Position numbers and translations under genes: made by a program. Positions 24,426 to 33,176 of a stretch of DNA of 42,416 nt are shown here, in pieces. How positions within the stretch are numbered: position 1 is the stretch's first letter; each line of letters starts with the position of its first letter. A model generated the notes under the pieces. The model worked only from the letters and a program-made list of their open reading frames with translations, was not told where the DNA came from and searched no databases. Source of the stretch: Thiodiazotropha sp037382205 (GTDB lineage: Bacteria > Pseudomonadota > Gammaproteobacteria > Chromatiales > Chromatiaceae); the NCBI GenBank assembly GCA_037382205.1, contig JARRQD010000004.1, positions 1-42,416 of the forward strand. The letters run 5' to 3'.

Positions 24426-25310
24426 ATGACATTGACGATCATACTTATCTGCCTGATTGCAGAGCGATTTCTACTAGAACATAGCCACCTGAGAAGCAAT
24501 AATTGGTTCACCCGCTATTGCCAATGGCATCAACAGCAAAATCTGCCAGAATGGATGCAACAAGGCATGATTGGTCTGCTCTTGCTGCTCATCCTTCCTC
24601 TGCTAGCGATCGCTGCACTTCAACAACTCTTTAGTGACAGCTTGCTGGGCATACCCGGCTTGCTATTCTCCATCGGAGTGTTGCTCTATACCATGGGCCC
24701 TCAAGACCTGGAGAGTCAGATCAGCCAATACGCGGAAGCGGCCGAGCTCGATGATGGGGAAGCCAGTATGATCGCTCGGCAGATTATCGGAGATGAACCA
24801 CCCACCAGTGAGCCTGCCCGCTCACAAGCTGTATCAGAGGCCGCACTGCAACTAGCAAACCGAAGGGTGATTGCCGTACTTTTCTGGTTCATGTTACTCG
24901 GCCCACTGGGCGCTATGATGTATCGTCTCGCAGTATGGTTGCCGCGATCCAACCAAGCGGCACAGAATATTGACTTCAAATTAAACAGTCTGCAATTAAT
25001 CATTATCCTTGACTGGCTACCTGCCAGAATCACTGCTTTCTGCTATGCCATTGCAGGCAGTTTCGAGGATGCACTGATCGGTTGGAGAAACCATCAGGAG
25101 AGCCGTCACAGTGAATTCAGCGATAGCAACGCAGGCACCCTGATCTGCACTGGCAGTGGCGCCATGCGCTTGGCTACCCTACTGGATGAATCCTATGCAG
25201 GCGCACACCCCTATAGCTACTTACCAAAAGCTGCCATGGCATTGATTTGGCGAAGCCTGATCGTCTTTCTGGTGATACTCGCTTTGCTCACATTTAGCGG
25301 CCTGGTGTAA
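24426..25310 (+). CDS. ampE: AmpE-like inner-membrane protein
   Basis: 294 residues, with about four or five membrane helices: the N-terminal ILICLIAERFLLE, a helix pair around 50-90, one near 150-170, and a C-terminal helix. MGPQDLESQI and the pattern LFWFMLLGPLGAMMYRL match AmpE, a CbiB/CobD-like protein encoded beside ampD in enterobacteria and pseudomonads and linked to beta-lactamase control. The position after ampD supports the call, although a repeat element has been inserted between them. It ends 2 bases before the phosphatase gene, so those two are likely cotranscribed. Confidence 0.87.
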   Translation: MTLTIILICLIAERFLLEHSHLRSNNWFTRYCQWHQQQNLPEWMQQGMIGLLLLLILPLLAIAALQQLFSDSLLGIPGLLFSIGVLLYTMGPQDLESQISQYAEAAELDDGEASMIARQIIGDEPPTSEPARSQAVSEAALQLANRRVIAVLFWFMLLGPLGAMMYRLAVWLPRSNQAAQNIDFKLNSLQLIIILDWLPARITAFCYAIAGSFEDALIGWRNHQESRHSEFSDSNAGTLICTGSGAMRLATLLDESYAGAHPYSYLPKAAMALIWRSLIVFLVILALLTFSGLV

Positions 25311-25312
25311 AG

Positions 25313-25915
25313 ATGAGCAAGATCACAACAGTAGACCTACTGCGCCACGGCGAACCTCTCGGAGGAAGACGCTACCGTGGGCAGATCGATGACCCACTAA
25401 GCGATAAGGGCTGGCAAGAGATGCGTGATGCCGTTTCCCAGCAGCGCCCCTGGCAGCACATCATCAGCTCGCCACTCAAGCGTTGTGCGGCATTTGCTAT
25501 TGAGCTCAGTGACCACATGGACATTGCACTGAGCTATGATGATCGATTGAAAGAGGTTGGTTTTGGAAGTTGGGAGGGGTTATCCGGCGATGAACTACGA
25601 GCAGAAGACCCAGATCAGCTGAAACGCTTCTATCACAACCCAATCAAGCATCGTCCGCAAAATGCAGAGCCCCTAGATCGCTTTAGCGAAAGGGTCTCAC
25701 AGGCTTATGAGCAGGCTGTTACAGAGCACGCTGGCCAACACATACTGTTGGTGACGCATGCGGGAGTGATTCGCTGCATCTTAGCCCACCTGCTCGACGC
25801 CCCGATTGGCTCGATGTACCGCTTCTCGATTGCTACGGCCAGCCTCTCCCGAATCAGGATTGAAACCGAGCGGCCACCTACTATCCTGTTCATTGGTCAA
25901 CCCAGTCTGAAATAG
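25313..25915 (+). CDS. Histidine phosphatase family protein (CobC-like)
   Basis: 200 residues of the phosphoglycerate-mutase-like fold. The phospho-acceptor motif is LLRHGEP (His near residue 12). SSPLKRC carries the second Arg, EVGFGSWEGLSGDEL carries the catalytic Glu region, and LLVTHAGVIR carries the second His. The nearest characterised relatives are alpha-ribazole phosphatases (CobC), which act late in cobalamin assembly, but no cobalamin gene is close and other phosphatase roles are possible. It lies 2 bases downstream of ampE. Confidence 0.9.
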   Translation: MSKITTVDLLRHGEPLGGRRYRGQIDDPLSDKGWQEMRDAVSQQRPWQHIISSPLKRCAAFAIELSDHMDIALSYDDRLKEVGFGSWEGLSGDELRAEDPDQLKRFYHNPIKHRPQNAEPLDRFSERVSQAYEQAVTEHAGQHILLVTHAGVIRCILAHLLDAPIGSMYRFSIATASLSRIRIETERPPTILFIGQPSLK

Positions 25916-26017
25916 GCCTAACTTCAGGAAAAATTGACTAACTTGCTGCGTTTTTCAGAAAACATGGCGTTTTCCAGACCCAAAAAACCTACCAAACAAA
26001 ACGATTATCTATTTTTT

Positions 26018-26033
26018 TGTGATTGACATCACA
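26018..26033. promoter_or_regulatory. CRP-like palindrome upstream of a small peptide gene
   Basis: TGTGA-TTGACA-TCACA matches the CRP half-site consensus on both sides. The palindrome extends to TTGTGAT-TGAC-ATCACAA, so a Crp/Fnr relative with N4 spacing could also bind it. It lies 135 bases before the ATG of the 27-residue peptide gene and about 100 bases after the phosphatase gene. Confidence 0.7.
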
Positions 26034-26168
26034 AATTTTTTAAGGATTCTTTAAGACAAATCGGTTACAAGTCACAGTACGACCGAATTAAATACCATAG
26101 CCTTAAAAAACCACATACTAAATCGACCGGCAAAGCACCGGTTTAAAAAACACCTGAGGAGACGACCC

Positions 26169-26252
26169 ATGTCTTGGTTATTACTCGCCGCGCTCACCGC
26201 CATAGTTGTAACAGTCCTTTCAGCGAAAAGCGTCGATCTGCCCGACCTGTAA
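26169..26252 (+). CDS. 27-residue single-span membrane peptide
   Basis: A short reading frame encoding MSWLLLAALTAIVVTVL followed by SAKSVDLPDL. It is one transmembrane helix with a short charged tail. A strong ribosome-binding site (GAGGAG, 8 bases upstream) and a CRP-like palindrome 135 bases upstream support real expression. Size and shape recall small subunits that stabilise membrane complexes (such as CydX or CcoQ types), but the sequence matches none that I recognise. It is flanked by the phosphatase gene and the convergent SpoU methyltransferase gene. Confidence 0.65.
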   Translation: MSWLLLAALTAIVVTVLSAKSVDLPDL

Positions 26253-26294
26253 TCATTCAGGTCTGCTTTCTAGCCAGAACACCCAACGAACGCC

Positions 26295-26861
26295 TTATCT
26301 CGTAGGGTGCTGGCGAACATACTCATACATCATAATTGAAGCAGCGACAGCCACATTCAAGCTCTCCACTTGGCCAAATTGAGGTATAGCAAGGCACCTC
26401 ACACCGGCGAAGTCGGCCGCATCAAAACTGTGCCCCCACTCCTCATGACCCAGTACGAACGCGGTTTTCTTAGCCAACCTGGATTCAGTCGACAAATGGC
26501 TGCAGCCACCGGTAAGCATCACTACCTCATACTCTCGCCTGACCAACTCCTGGTAACTTTGTTCAAAGCGATCGAAAAACTTCGCAGGTACTTTTTTGAA
26601 CGCCCCTTTCCCCGGAGCAGGGTCGAAGGGACCGATATTGATCAGGTGAACCTCAGCAGCACCAAAAGCTTCAGCACTGCGAAAGATCTTAGCCACATTG
26701 AACCCAGCCTTCATATGGTCCAAAACCACAATAAACTCATTGGCACCCGGCTTGGCCAGCAGATTGCGTTGCCGCTGTTTTGTGTAGCGCAGTAGCGCTT
26801 GATCCCTGGCCTCACGCTTTTCCCGTTTACTCTTTCTTTGGCGTAACATGTTATTTATCAA
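26295..26861 (-). CDS. SpoU/TrmH-family RNA 2'-O-methyltransferase
   Basis: 188 residues of the SPOUT fold, which forms a trefoil knot and binds S-adenosylmethionine. Motif 1 is NVAKIFRSAEAFG, motif 2 is FVLGHEEWG, and motif 3 is IPQFGQVESLNVAVAASIMMYE. The N-terminus is a basic helix (LRQRKSKREKREARDQALL) likely to contact RNA. Whether the target is tRNA or rRNA cannot be said from sequence alone. The protein is short for the family and lacks the L30e-like N-terminal domain of RlmB. It stands alone on the minus strand. Confidence 0.92.
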   Translation of the reverse strand: MINNMLRQRKSKREKREARDQALLRYTKQRQRNLLAKPGANEFIVVLDHMKAGFNVAKIFRSAEAFGAAEVHLINIGPFDPAPGKGAFKKVPAKFFDRFEQSYQELVRREYEVVMLTGGCSHLSTESRLAKKTAFVLGHEEWGHSFDAADFAGVRCLAIPQFGQVESLNVAVAASIMMYEYVRQHPTR

Positions 26862-27017
26862 TGCAAAACAGACATCTACCTGATCATACTAAGTAGTTGG
26901 CGAGTCGGAGATCAAAACCAGTATCAACTTTACCACCGCAATAAAACCTTACCAAAAGCATCTGTCTAGAGTCGCTTTCCAGCGTAAGATACCACCTACA
27001 CCGAATTGGGAGTAACC

Positions 27018-27674
27018 ATGCAAAAGAGCACCGTAACCCGTGTTTCTGTCTGGAGTCGATGGCTCAGGATTTCCCATTGGCTGATGGGCATCTCAACATT
27101 GGGACTGATCAGCAGTGGGTATCTTATCGCTATTCAAGCAGCACCTGCCAACATGATGCAGGATATCCACTACCTGCTTGGCGCCCTGCTATTACCTGGC
27201 TTTCTGATCAGGCTCTACCTGTTGCTTTTTGGCAAGGGAACCGATCATATCAGTGACTGTGAACCTGACAGCCACCGACTCATGCAGGCCTGGCAAGTCG
27301 CCAAATTCTACCTGACCCTTGGCAAAGCTCCGCTACCCAACTGGTTTAGCCATAACCCACTGTGGGGACCAATCTATATCGGCCTATTCTTTATCCTGTT
27401 GCTTAGCCTGACAAGCGGCTATGCACTACTAAATGATATGCAAATTCTGTTCGGCATAGTGATGTCAGATCTACACCATCTAACCTATCTGATCATTGCC
27501 TGGTTTAGCCTGCTCCACCTTGTAGCAGTATTTACCCATGATCTCAGTGGTACAGGATCGGATATCTCCGGCATGATAAACGGCCATCGAATTTTTCAAG
27601 TGCCCGAGAACCCCTCAGAGCCTGAGACACAGTCTGTAGATCTGACCGATCTAATGAAAACCTTGAAGAAATAG
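27018..27674 (+). CDS. Cytochrome b561-family membrane protein
   Basis: 218 residues with four predicted transmembrane helices and histidines placed for two b hemes: RISHWLMG in helix 1, MQDIHYLLG in helix 2, MSDLHHLTYL between helices 3 and 4, and LLHLVAVFTHD in helix 4. The pattern fits the di-heme cytochrome b561 / Ni-Fe hydrogenase b-subunit family, which passes electrons between quinones and partner enzymes. The ATG at 27018 was chosen because GGGAG lies upstream and the sequence matches from there. A TTG 12 bases earlier is an alternative. No partner dehydrogenase or c-type cytochrome gene is adjacent. Confidence 0.88.
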   Translation: MQKSTVTRVSVWSRWLRISHWLMGISTLGLISSGYLIAIQAAPANMMQDIHYLLGALLLPGFLIRLYLLLFGKGTDHISDCEPDSHRLMQAWQVAKFYLTLGKAPLPNWFSHNPLWGPIYIGLFFILLLSLTSGYALLNDMQILFGIVMSDLHHLTYLIIAWFSLLHLVAVFTHDLSGTGSDISGMINGHRIFQVPENPSEPETQSVDLTDLMKTLKK

Positions 27675-27744
27675 CATCCCATACCCATCAGCCCTGCGCC
27701 TTCGCGCGTAAAGTATACTGTTACAGGAAATCGTATTGATCACT

Positions 27745-28104
27745 ATGAAATATTGTTCGAAGTGTGGCAACAAATTGACAACAAAACGGATTGATGGGCA
27801 AGCGAGGTATGTCTGTGTTAACGAGGAGTGCGGTTACGTTTTTTGGAATAACCCGATTCCCGTTGTCGCTGCACTGGTTAAGTGCGACGAGAAATATATC
27901 TTAGCGAGAAATGTGAGCTGGGCGAAAGGTATCTTTTCCGTGATAACGGGCTATCTTGAAAGTGAAGAGAGCCCGGAGGATGCTGCGCTTAGAGAGGTAT
28001 CTGAAGAGCTAGGTCTTAATGGTATGATTACAAGGCACATAGGAAATTACGCTTTTCATAAAAAGAATCAGGTCATCCTATGTTATGAAGTTGTAGCCAC
28101 AGGC
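27745..28104 (+). CDS. NUDIX hydrolase with zinc ribbon (truncated by an assembly gap)
   Basis: About 120 residues are visible before the run of N. The N-terminal zinc ribbon (CSKCG, later CVNEECG) is typical of the NudC/NADH-pyrophosphatase-like group. The NUDIX box GYLESEESPEDAALREVSEELGL has the full GX5EX7REVXEEXGL pattern needed for metal-dependent pyrophosphate cleavage. The start may be the ATG at 27745 or the TTG at 27736, which is better spaced from AGGAAA. Codon use is more AT-rich than in the neighbouring genes, hinting at acquisition. The 3' end is unknown; after the gap no clear continuation was found before repeat copy E. Confidence 0.82.
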
Positions 28105-28217
28105 NNNNNNNNNNNNNNNNNNNNNNNNNNNNNNNNNNNNNNNNNNNNNNNNNNNNNNNNNNNNNNNNNNNNNNNNNNNNNNNNNNNNNNNNNNNNNNNN
28201 NNNNNNNNNNNNNNNNN
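28105..28217. other. Assembly gap (113 N)
   Basis: A run of unresolved bases interrupts the NUDIX gene. Its true length is unknown. It lies 68 bases before repeat copy E, and repeats of this sort often break assemblies. Confidence 1.
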
Positions 28218-28285
28218 ACGACTGGTCGTATGTTCATAGAAAATGCGCCTACAAAGCGAGTAAATACCGCTGATTGCTCAATTGA

Positions 28286-28565
28286 ACCCAAAAAGATCAG
28301 TTGGACAGCGTGAAGGGTGCGCTTGTGGTGGTGCAGGGCAAGGGTCGCTCCTGCACATCCATGTGCCCGCGACACTTGTGCATCCCTGCACGGCGCGCAA
28401 TAGCCTGCTATTCCAAGGCGTTGCAACGCCGCCATGCGCCGCTACAAGCGTGCCATTCACGCTGTAGCGTGATTCTCCCAGTAGGTGACCATAACCATCG
28501 AAGCGATTTTCATCATAATCAAACACCTGCTATTAGAATGGTGCGGTCAACTGATTTTTTTAGGT
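28286..28565 (+). mobile_element. Miniature inverted-repeat element, long form (copy E)
   Basis: At 280 bp this is the largest copy. Its left end is ACCCAAAAAGATCAGTTGGAC and its right end the inverse of ACCTAAAAAAATCAGTTGACC. It is flanked by TGA at 28283-28285 and 28566-28568. The inner block, bounded by AGCGTGA repeats (28307-28313 and 28466-28472), has its own inverted ends ACAGCGTGAA-GGG-TGCGCTTGT (28305-28326) and the inverse at 28444-28465, with 19 of 22 positions matching. Compared with copy A it carries about 35 extra bases near a TGCAC repeat. There is no transposase. The element lies between the NUDIX gene and the rplQ terminator. Confidence 0.87.
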
Positions 28566-28625
28566 TGAACAAATAGACTTTATCAATCACGACACCCAAC
28601 CTTATCTGGCAATAATCCACTGACA

Positions 28626-28660
28626 TAAAAAAACCCACACGCTTCTGTGTGGGTTTTTCT
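28626..28660 (-). terminator. Rho-independent terminator of the ribosomal superoperon
   Basis: Reading the minus strand, ACCCACAC pairs with GTGTGGGT around a 6-base loop (stem 28633-28654), followed by a run of T. It begins 25 bases past the rplQ stop codon and ends the tuf-to-rplQ transcription unit. The A-tract on the other side means it could also work for plus-strand transcripts. Confidence 0.92.
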
Positions 28661-28678
28661 CGGCGAGGAGCTCAGAAG

Positions 28679-29080
28679 CTACTCTTCAGTAGCAACCTCA
28701 TCCTCTGCGACAGCGTCATCAACAGGACGATCAACCAGCTCAACATAGGCCATTGGCGCGTTATCACCAGGGCGATAACCGCACTTGAGAATGCGAACAT
28801 AACCACCGGGGCGTGTCTGGTATCTTGGTCCCAGTTCAGCGAACAGCTTACCTACCGCTGATTTATCACGCAGACGAGAGAAGGCAAGACGACGCTTCGC
28901 AACATTGTCTGTCTTAGACATAGTGATGAGCGGCTCCGCGACACGACGAAGCTCTTTTGCCTTAGGCACAGTCGTTTTGATCAACTCATGATTGATCAAA
29001 GAGACCGCCATGTTTCTAAACATGGCATTCCTGTGGCTGCTGTTACGATTTAGCTGCCGTCCTGATTTGCGATGACGCAT
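28679..29080 (-). CDS. rplQ: 50S ribosomal protein bL17
   Basis: Large-subunit protein near the peptide exit. It has 133 residues against 127 in E. coli. The conserved start MRHRKSGRQLNRNSSHRNAMF and FSRLRDKSAVGKLF are present, and an acidic tail (AVAEDEVATEE) extends the end. Last gene of the alpha operon, 52 bases after rpoA and followed by the terminator. Confidence 0.98.
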   Translation of the reverse strand: MRHRKSGRQLNRNSSHRNAMFRNMAVSLINHELIKTTVPKAKELRRVAEPLITMSKTDNVAKRRLAFSRLRDKSAVGKLFAELGPRYQTRPGGYVRILKCGYRPGDNAPMAYVELVDRPVDDAVAEDEVATEE

Positions 29081-29132
29081 GAGTCGACTTTCCCAAATTC
29101 AAATTTGTTAAACAGTTAATAGCGAACGGCTT

Positions 29133-30131
29133 TTAGTGAGCCAGTTGCTCCTCGATGTTCTCTGGTGGCCAGTGCTCCAGGCGCATACCCAGAGAAAGAC
29201 CACGACGTGCGAGCACATCCTTAATCTCAGTCAGTGACTTCTTACCCAAGTTCGGTGTCTTGAGCAGTTCCACTTCAGTTCTCTGTATCAGATCACCAAT
29301 AAGAAAAATATTCTCTGCCTTGAGGCAGTTTGCAGAACGAACGGTCAGCTCCAGATCGTCTACCGGACGCAGCAGGATCGGATCGATTGCCGGCTCTTCC
29401 GGCTCAGCCACAGACTCTGCCGCTTCGGCTTCAAGGTCGACAAATACCGACAACTGATCACGCAAAATGCTTGCGGAACGTCTGATCGCCTCTTCCGGAT
29501 CGATTGTGCCGTTGGTCTCCAATTCGATCACTAGGCGATCCAGACCGGTATTCTGCTCCACGCGGGCAGCTTCCACACTGTAGGCCACTTCACGGATCGG
29601 GCTGAATGAAGCGTCAACCTGTAACATACCGATCGGACGCTCATCGCCGGCGGCCCCCTGACGAGCAGCAGCAGGATGGTAGCCACGACCACGATGCACA
29701 TTCAGCGTCATGTTGATTTCACCTGACTTGGTCAGGGTTGCGATCACATGATCTGGGTTGGCCACTTCAACGTCATGATCCAAAGTAATGTCACTGGCGA
29801 AGACCTGACCAGGTCCCTTTTTTTGCAGCTTCAGTGTTGCTTCATCGCGGGTATGCATGATCAGGGCAACCTGCTTCAGATTGAGCAGTATGTCCAGAAC
29901 ATCTTCCTGCACACCTTCCATCGTGGTGTACTCGTGCAATACATCAGCAATTTCAACTTCTGTAATCGCACTACCAGGCATCGATGACAACAGGATGCGG
30001 CGTAAGGCGTTACCGAGCGTATGACCAAAACCTCTCTCAAGTGGCTCAAGAGTCACTTTTGCGCGAGTGGCGGTGATCGGCTGAACGTTGACAATACGCG
30101 GTTTCAGAAATTCCGTAACGCTTTCGGTCAT
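29133..30131 (-). CDS. rpoA: RNA polymerase alpha subunit
   Basis: 332 residues (329 in E. coli). The N-terminal domain (about 1-235), with GFGHTLGNALRRILLSSMPG, dimerises and anchors beta and beta'. An acidic linker (about 238-250, EAEAAESVAEPEEP) leads to the C-terminal domain (about 255-332) that contacts UP elements and activators, with the helix-hairpin-helix NLGKKSLTEIKDVLARRGLSLG. It is encoded between rpsD (20-base gap) and rplQ, as is usual in gammaproteobacteria. No irregularity was found. Confidence 0.99.
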   Translation of the reverse strand: MTESVTEFLKPRIVNVQPITATRAKVTLEPLERGFGHTLGNALRRILLSSMPGSAITEVEIADVLHEYTTMEGVQEDVLDILLNLKQVALIMHTRDEATLKLQKKGPGQVFASDITLDHDVEVANPDHVIATLTKSGEINMTLNVHRGRGYHPAAARQGAAGDERPIGMLQVDASFSPIREVAYSVEAARVEQNTGLDRLVIELETNGTIDPEEAIRRSASILRDQLSVFVDLEAEAAESVAEPEEPAIDPILLRPVDDLELTVRSANCLKAENIFLIGDLIQRTEVELLKTPNLGKKSLTEIKDVLARRGLSLGMRLEHWPPENIEEQLAH

Positions 30132-30151
30132 ATATTTTCCCTCGTCAAGGC

Positions 30152-30772
30152 TTACTTGGAGTAGAGCTCAACGACCAGTTGTTCGTTAATTTCAGCGGAC
30201 AGATCGGAACGATCTGGGATACGCTTCAGCTTACCCTTCATCGCTTTTGGATCGACTTCAACCCAATCCACAAAGCCATACTGACCCTGAAGTTCGAGAG
30301 CACCCTGAATGCGAACCTGCTTTTTAGCCTTCTCGCGAATCGAGATTTCGTCTTCAGCAGTCACTTTAATGGAAGGTACATTGACGATCTTACCATTAAC
30401 TTCAATCGCCTTGTGGCTAACTAGCTGACGGGCTTCGGCACGGGTTGAGCCAAAGCCCATCCGATAGACGATATTATCCAGGCGGGTTTCAAGCAGTTGC
30501 AGAAGATTTTCACCGGTTGCACCTTTGTTTTGCGCAGCCGCTTTGTAGTAGTTACGGAACTGCTTTTCCATTATGCCGTAGATACGACGTACTTTCTGCT
30601 TTTCACGCAGCTGCAGACCGTAATCAGAGACGCGACGACGACGATCGCCAGCTTGCCCTGGGACTTTCTCCATGTTGCACTTGGAGTCAAGCGAACGCAC
30701 ACGACTCTTGAGAAAGAGATCTGTGCCTTCCCGACGGCTCAGTTTACACTTTGGTCCGATGTACCTTGCCAT
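30152..30772 (-). CDS. rpsD: 30S ribosomal protein uS4
   Basis: 206 residues, identical in length to E. coli S4. It is a primary 16S rRNA-binding protein and, in E. coli, the translational repressor of the alpha operon. Features are MARYIGPKCKLSRREGTDLF, GEKL-type basic helices, and the S4 RNA-binding domain ETRLDNIVYRMGFGSTRAEARQL written as LETRLDNIVYRMG plus RQLVSHKAIEVNG. The zinc-type Cys cluster is absent apart from Cys9. It lies 19 bases after rpsK. Confidence 0.98.
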   Translation of the reverse strand: MARYIGPKCKLSRREGTDLFLKSRVRSLDSKCNMEKVPGQAGDRRRRVSDYGLQLREKQKVRRIYGIMEKQFRNYYKAAAQNKGATGENLLQLLETRLDNIVYRMGFGSTRAEARQLVSHKAIEVNGKIVNVPSIKVTAEDEISIREKAKKQVRIQGALELQGQYGFVDWVEVDPKAMKGKLKRIPDRSDLSAEINEQLVVELYSK

Positions 30773-30791
30773 GATTCAATAACTCCAGTGT

Positions 30792-31181
30792 TTATACGCG
30801 GCGCTTTTTAGGAGGACGACAACCGTTATGGGGAATCGGTGTCACGTCGGAAATGCTGGTAATTTTGAAACCGGCATTGTTCAGAGACCTTACGGCAGAC
30901 TCACGGCCTGGCCCGGGCCCCTTGACGTTGACATCCAGATTCTTGACGCCGTACTCCTTAACCATCTGGCCAACACGATCGGCAGCCACCTGTGCTGCGA
31001 ACGGGGTGCTTTTTCTGGAACCACGAAACCCGGAACCACCGGCTGTTGCCCACGCAAGAGCGTTACCCTGGCGGTCAGTTATGGTGATGATGGTATTGTT
31101 GAAAGAGGCATGAACGTGTGCGACACCATCGGTGACGCTCTTTCTTACCTTCTTCTTGGCACGGCTACTGGGTTTTGCCAT
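30792..31181 (-). CDS. rpsK: 30S ribosomal protein uS11
   Basis: 129 residues, identical in length to E. coli S11. It sits on the small-subunit platform near the Shine-Dalgarno helix. Signature segments are HVHASFNNTIITITDRQGN, WATAGGSGFRGSRKSTPFAAQ and the tail TPIPHNGCRPPKKRRV, where the Asn-Gly may form isoaspartate as known in E. coli. It lies 31 bases after rpsM. Confidence 0.98.
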   Translation of the reverse strand: MAKPSSRAKKKVRKSVTDGVAHVHASFNNTIITITDRQGNALAWATAGGSGFRGSRKSTPFAAQVAADRVGQMVKEYGVKNLDVNVKGPGPGRESAVRSLNNAGFKITSISDVTPIPHNGCRPPKKRRV

Positions 31182-31212
31182 CTTCTGTACCTACAGATTC
31201 TATATTAATTGA

Positions 31213-31569
31213 TTAACGTTTGATCGGACGACGTGGGCCTTTACGGGTACGCGCATTGGTGCGAGTACGCTGTCCACGTAGAGGCAGACCACGGCGATGA
31301 CGAATGCCACGGTTACAACCCAGGTCCATCAGACGTTTGATGTTCATGGAGATCTCACGTCGCAGGTCGCCTTCCGTTGTGTAACGGGCAACGATGCCAC
31401 GAATCGACTCAATCTGGTCTTCACTCAGTTCCTGAATCTTGATATTGGGCTCAATACCTGCCTCTTTGCAGATATCGCCAGCGCTCGAGCGGCCGATACC
31501 ATAGATAGAGGTCAATGCGATAACCGCATGTTTTCGATCCGGAATGTTGACTCCTGCAATTCGAGCCAT
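31213..31569 (-). CDS. rpsM: 30S ribosomal protein uS13
   Basis: 118 residues, as in E. coli. It is a head protein that contacts the 50S subunit and P-site tRNA. Motifs are MARIAGVNIPDRKHAVIALT, the helix-two-turn-helix YGIGRSSAGDI, and the basic tail RHRRGLPLRGQRTRTNARTR. It is the first gene of the alpha segment, 109 bases after rpmJ. That gap holds a promoter-like sequence, and in E. coli it contains the S4-binding pseudoknot. Confidence 0.98.
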   Translation of the reverse strand: MARIAGVNIPDRKHAVIALTSIYGIGRSSAGDICKEAGIEPNIKIQELSEDQIESIRGIVARYTTEGDLRREISMNIKRLMDLGCNRGIRHRRGLPLRGQRTRTNARTRKGPRRPIKR

Positions 31570-31602
31570 CTTTCTAATCTCCTAAAGTATCCCCAGGAAT
31601 TA

Positions 31603-31613
31603 TCCCGAAGGGA
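31603..31613 (-). promoter_or_regulatory. Short hairpin in the rpsM leader
   Basis: TCCC and GGGA flank a 3-base turn (TCCCTTCGGGA on the minus strand), about 35-45 bases before the rpsM start. In E. coli this leader folds as a pseudoknot that binds S4. I cannot confirm a full pseudoknot here. Confidence 0.3.
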
Positions 31614-31621
31614 AACGGACA

Positions 31622-31650
31622 ATAATACCTCAGGCAACAGCTTCAATCAA
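31622..31650 (-). promoter_or_regulatory. Sigma70 promoter for the alpha segment (rpsM-rplQ)
   Basis: On the minus strand TTGATT (31650-31645), a 17-base spacer and TATTAT (31627-31622) give 4/6 and 5/6 matches to consensus. It lies in the rpmJ-rpsM gap, 53 bases before the rpsM start codon. It would give the alpha genes their own transcription start. Confidence 0.6.
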
Positions 31651-31678
31651 GCTATCGCCCCATTATTTGTTTGCCAGG

Positions 31679-31792
31679 TTAACCCTGACGCTGCTTGTGG
31701 CGACCCTCTTTACAGATCACCCGGACTACGCCATTACGGCGAACAATCTTACAATTGCGGCAGATTTTCTTAACGGATGCACGCACTTTCAT
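31679..31792 (-). CDS. rpmJ: 50S ribosomal protein bL36
   Basis: 37 residues, one of the smallest ribosomal proteins. It begins MKVRASVKKICRNCK. The zinc-binding set Cys-X2-Cys, then Cys and His in VICKEGRHKQRQG, identifies the zinc-containing (C+) form. It lies 29 bases after secY, in its usual place between secY and rpsM. Confidence 0.97.
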   Translation of the reverse strand: MKVRASVKKICRNCKIVRRNGVVRVICKEGRHKQRQG

Positions 31793-31821
31793 TTTTCAGC
31801 TCCAATTCAGATTCGTTCAGG

Positions 31822-33174
<1,353 letters not shown>

Positions 33175-33176
33175 AT

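Noticed and set aside
28278..28526. 82-residue open frame on the minus strand across repeat copy E
   Set aside because: The frame exists only because of the repeat. It is broken in copy A and lost in the short copies C and D, so it is not under coding selection.
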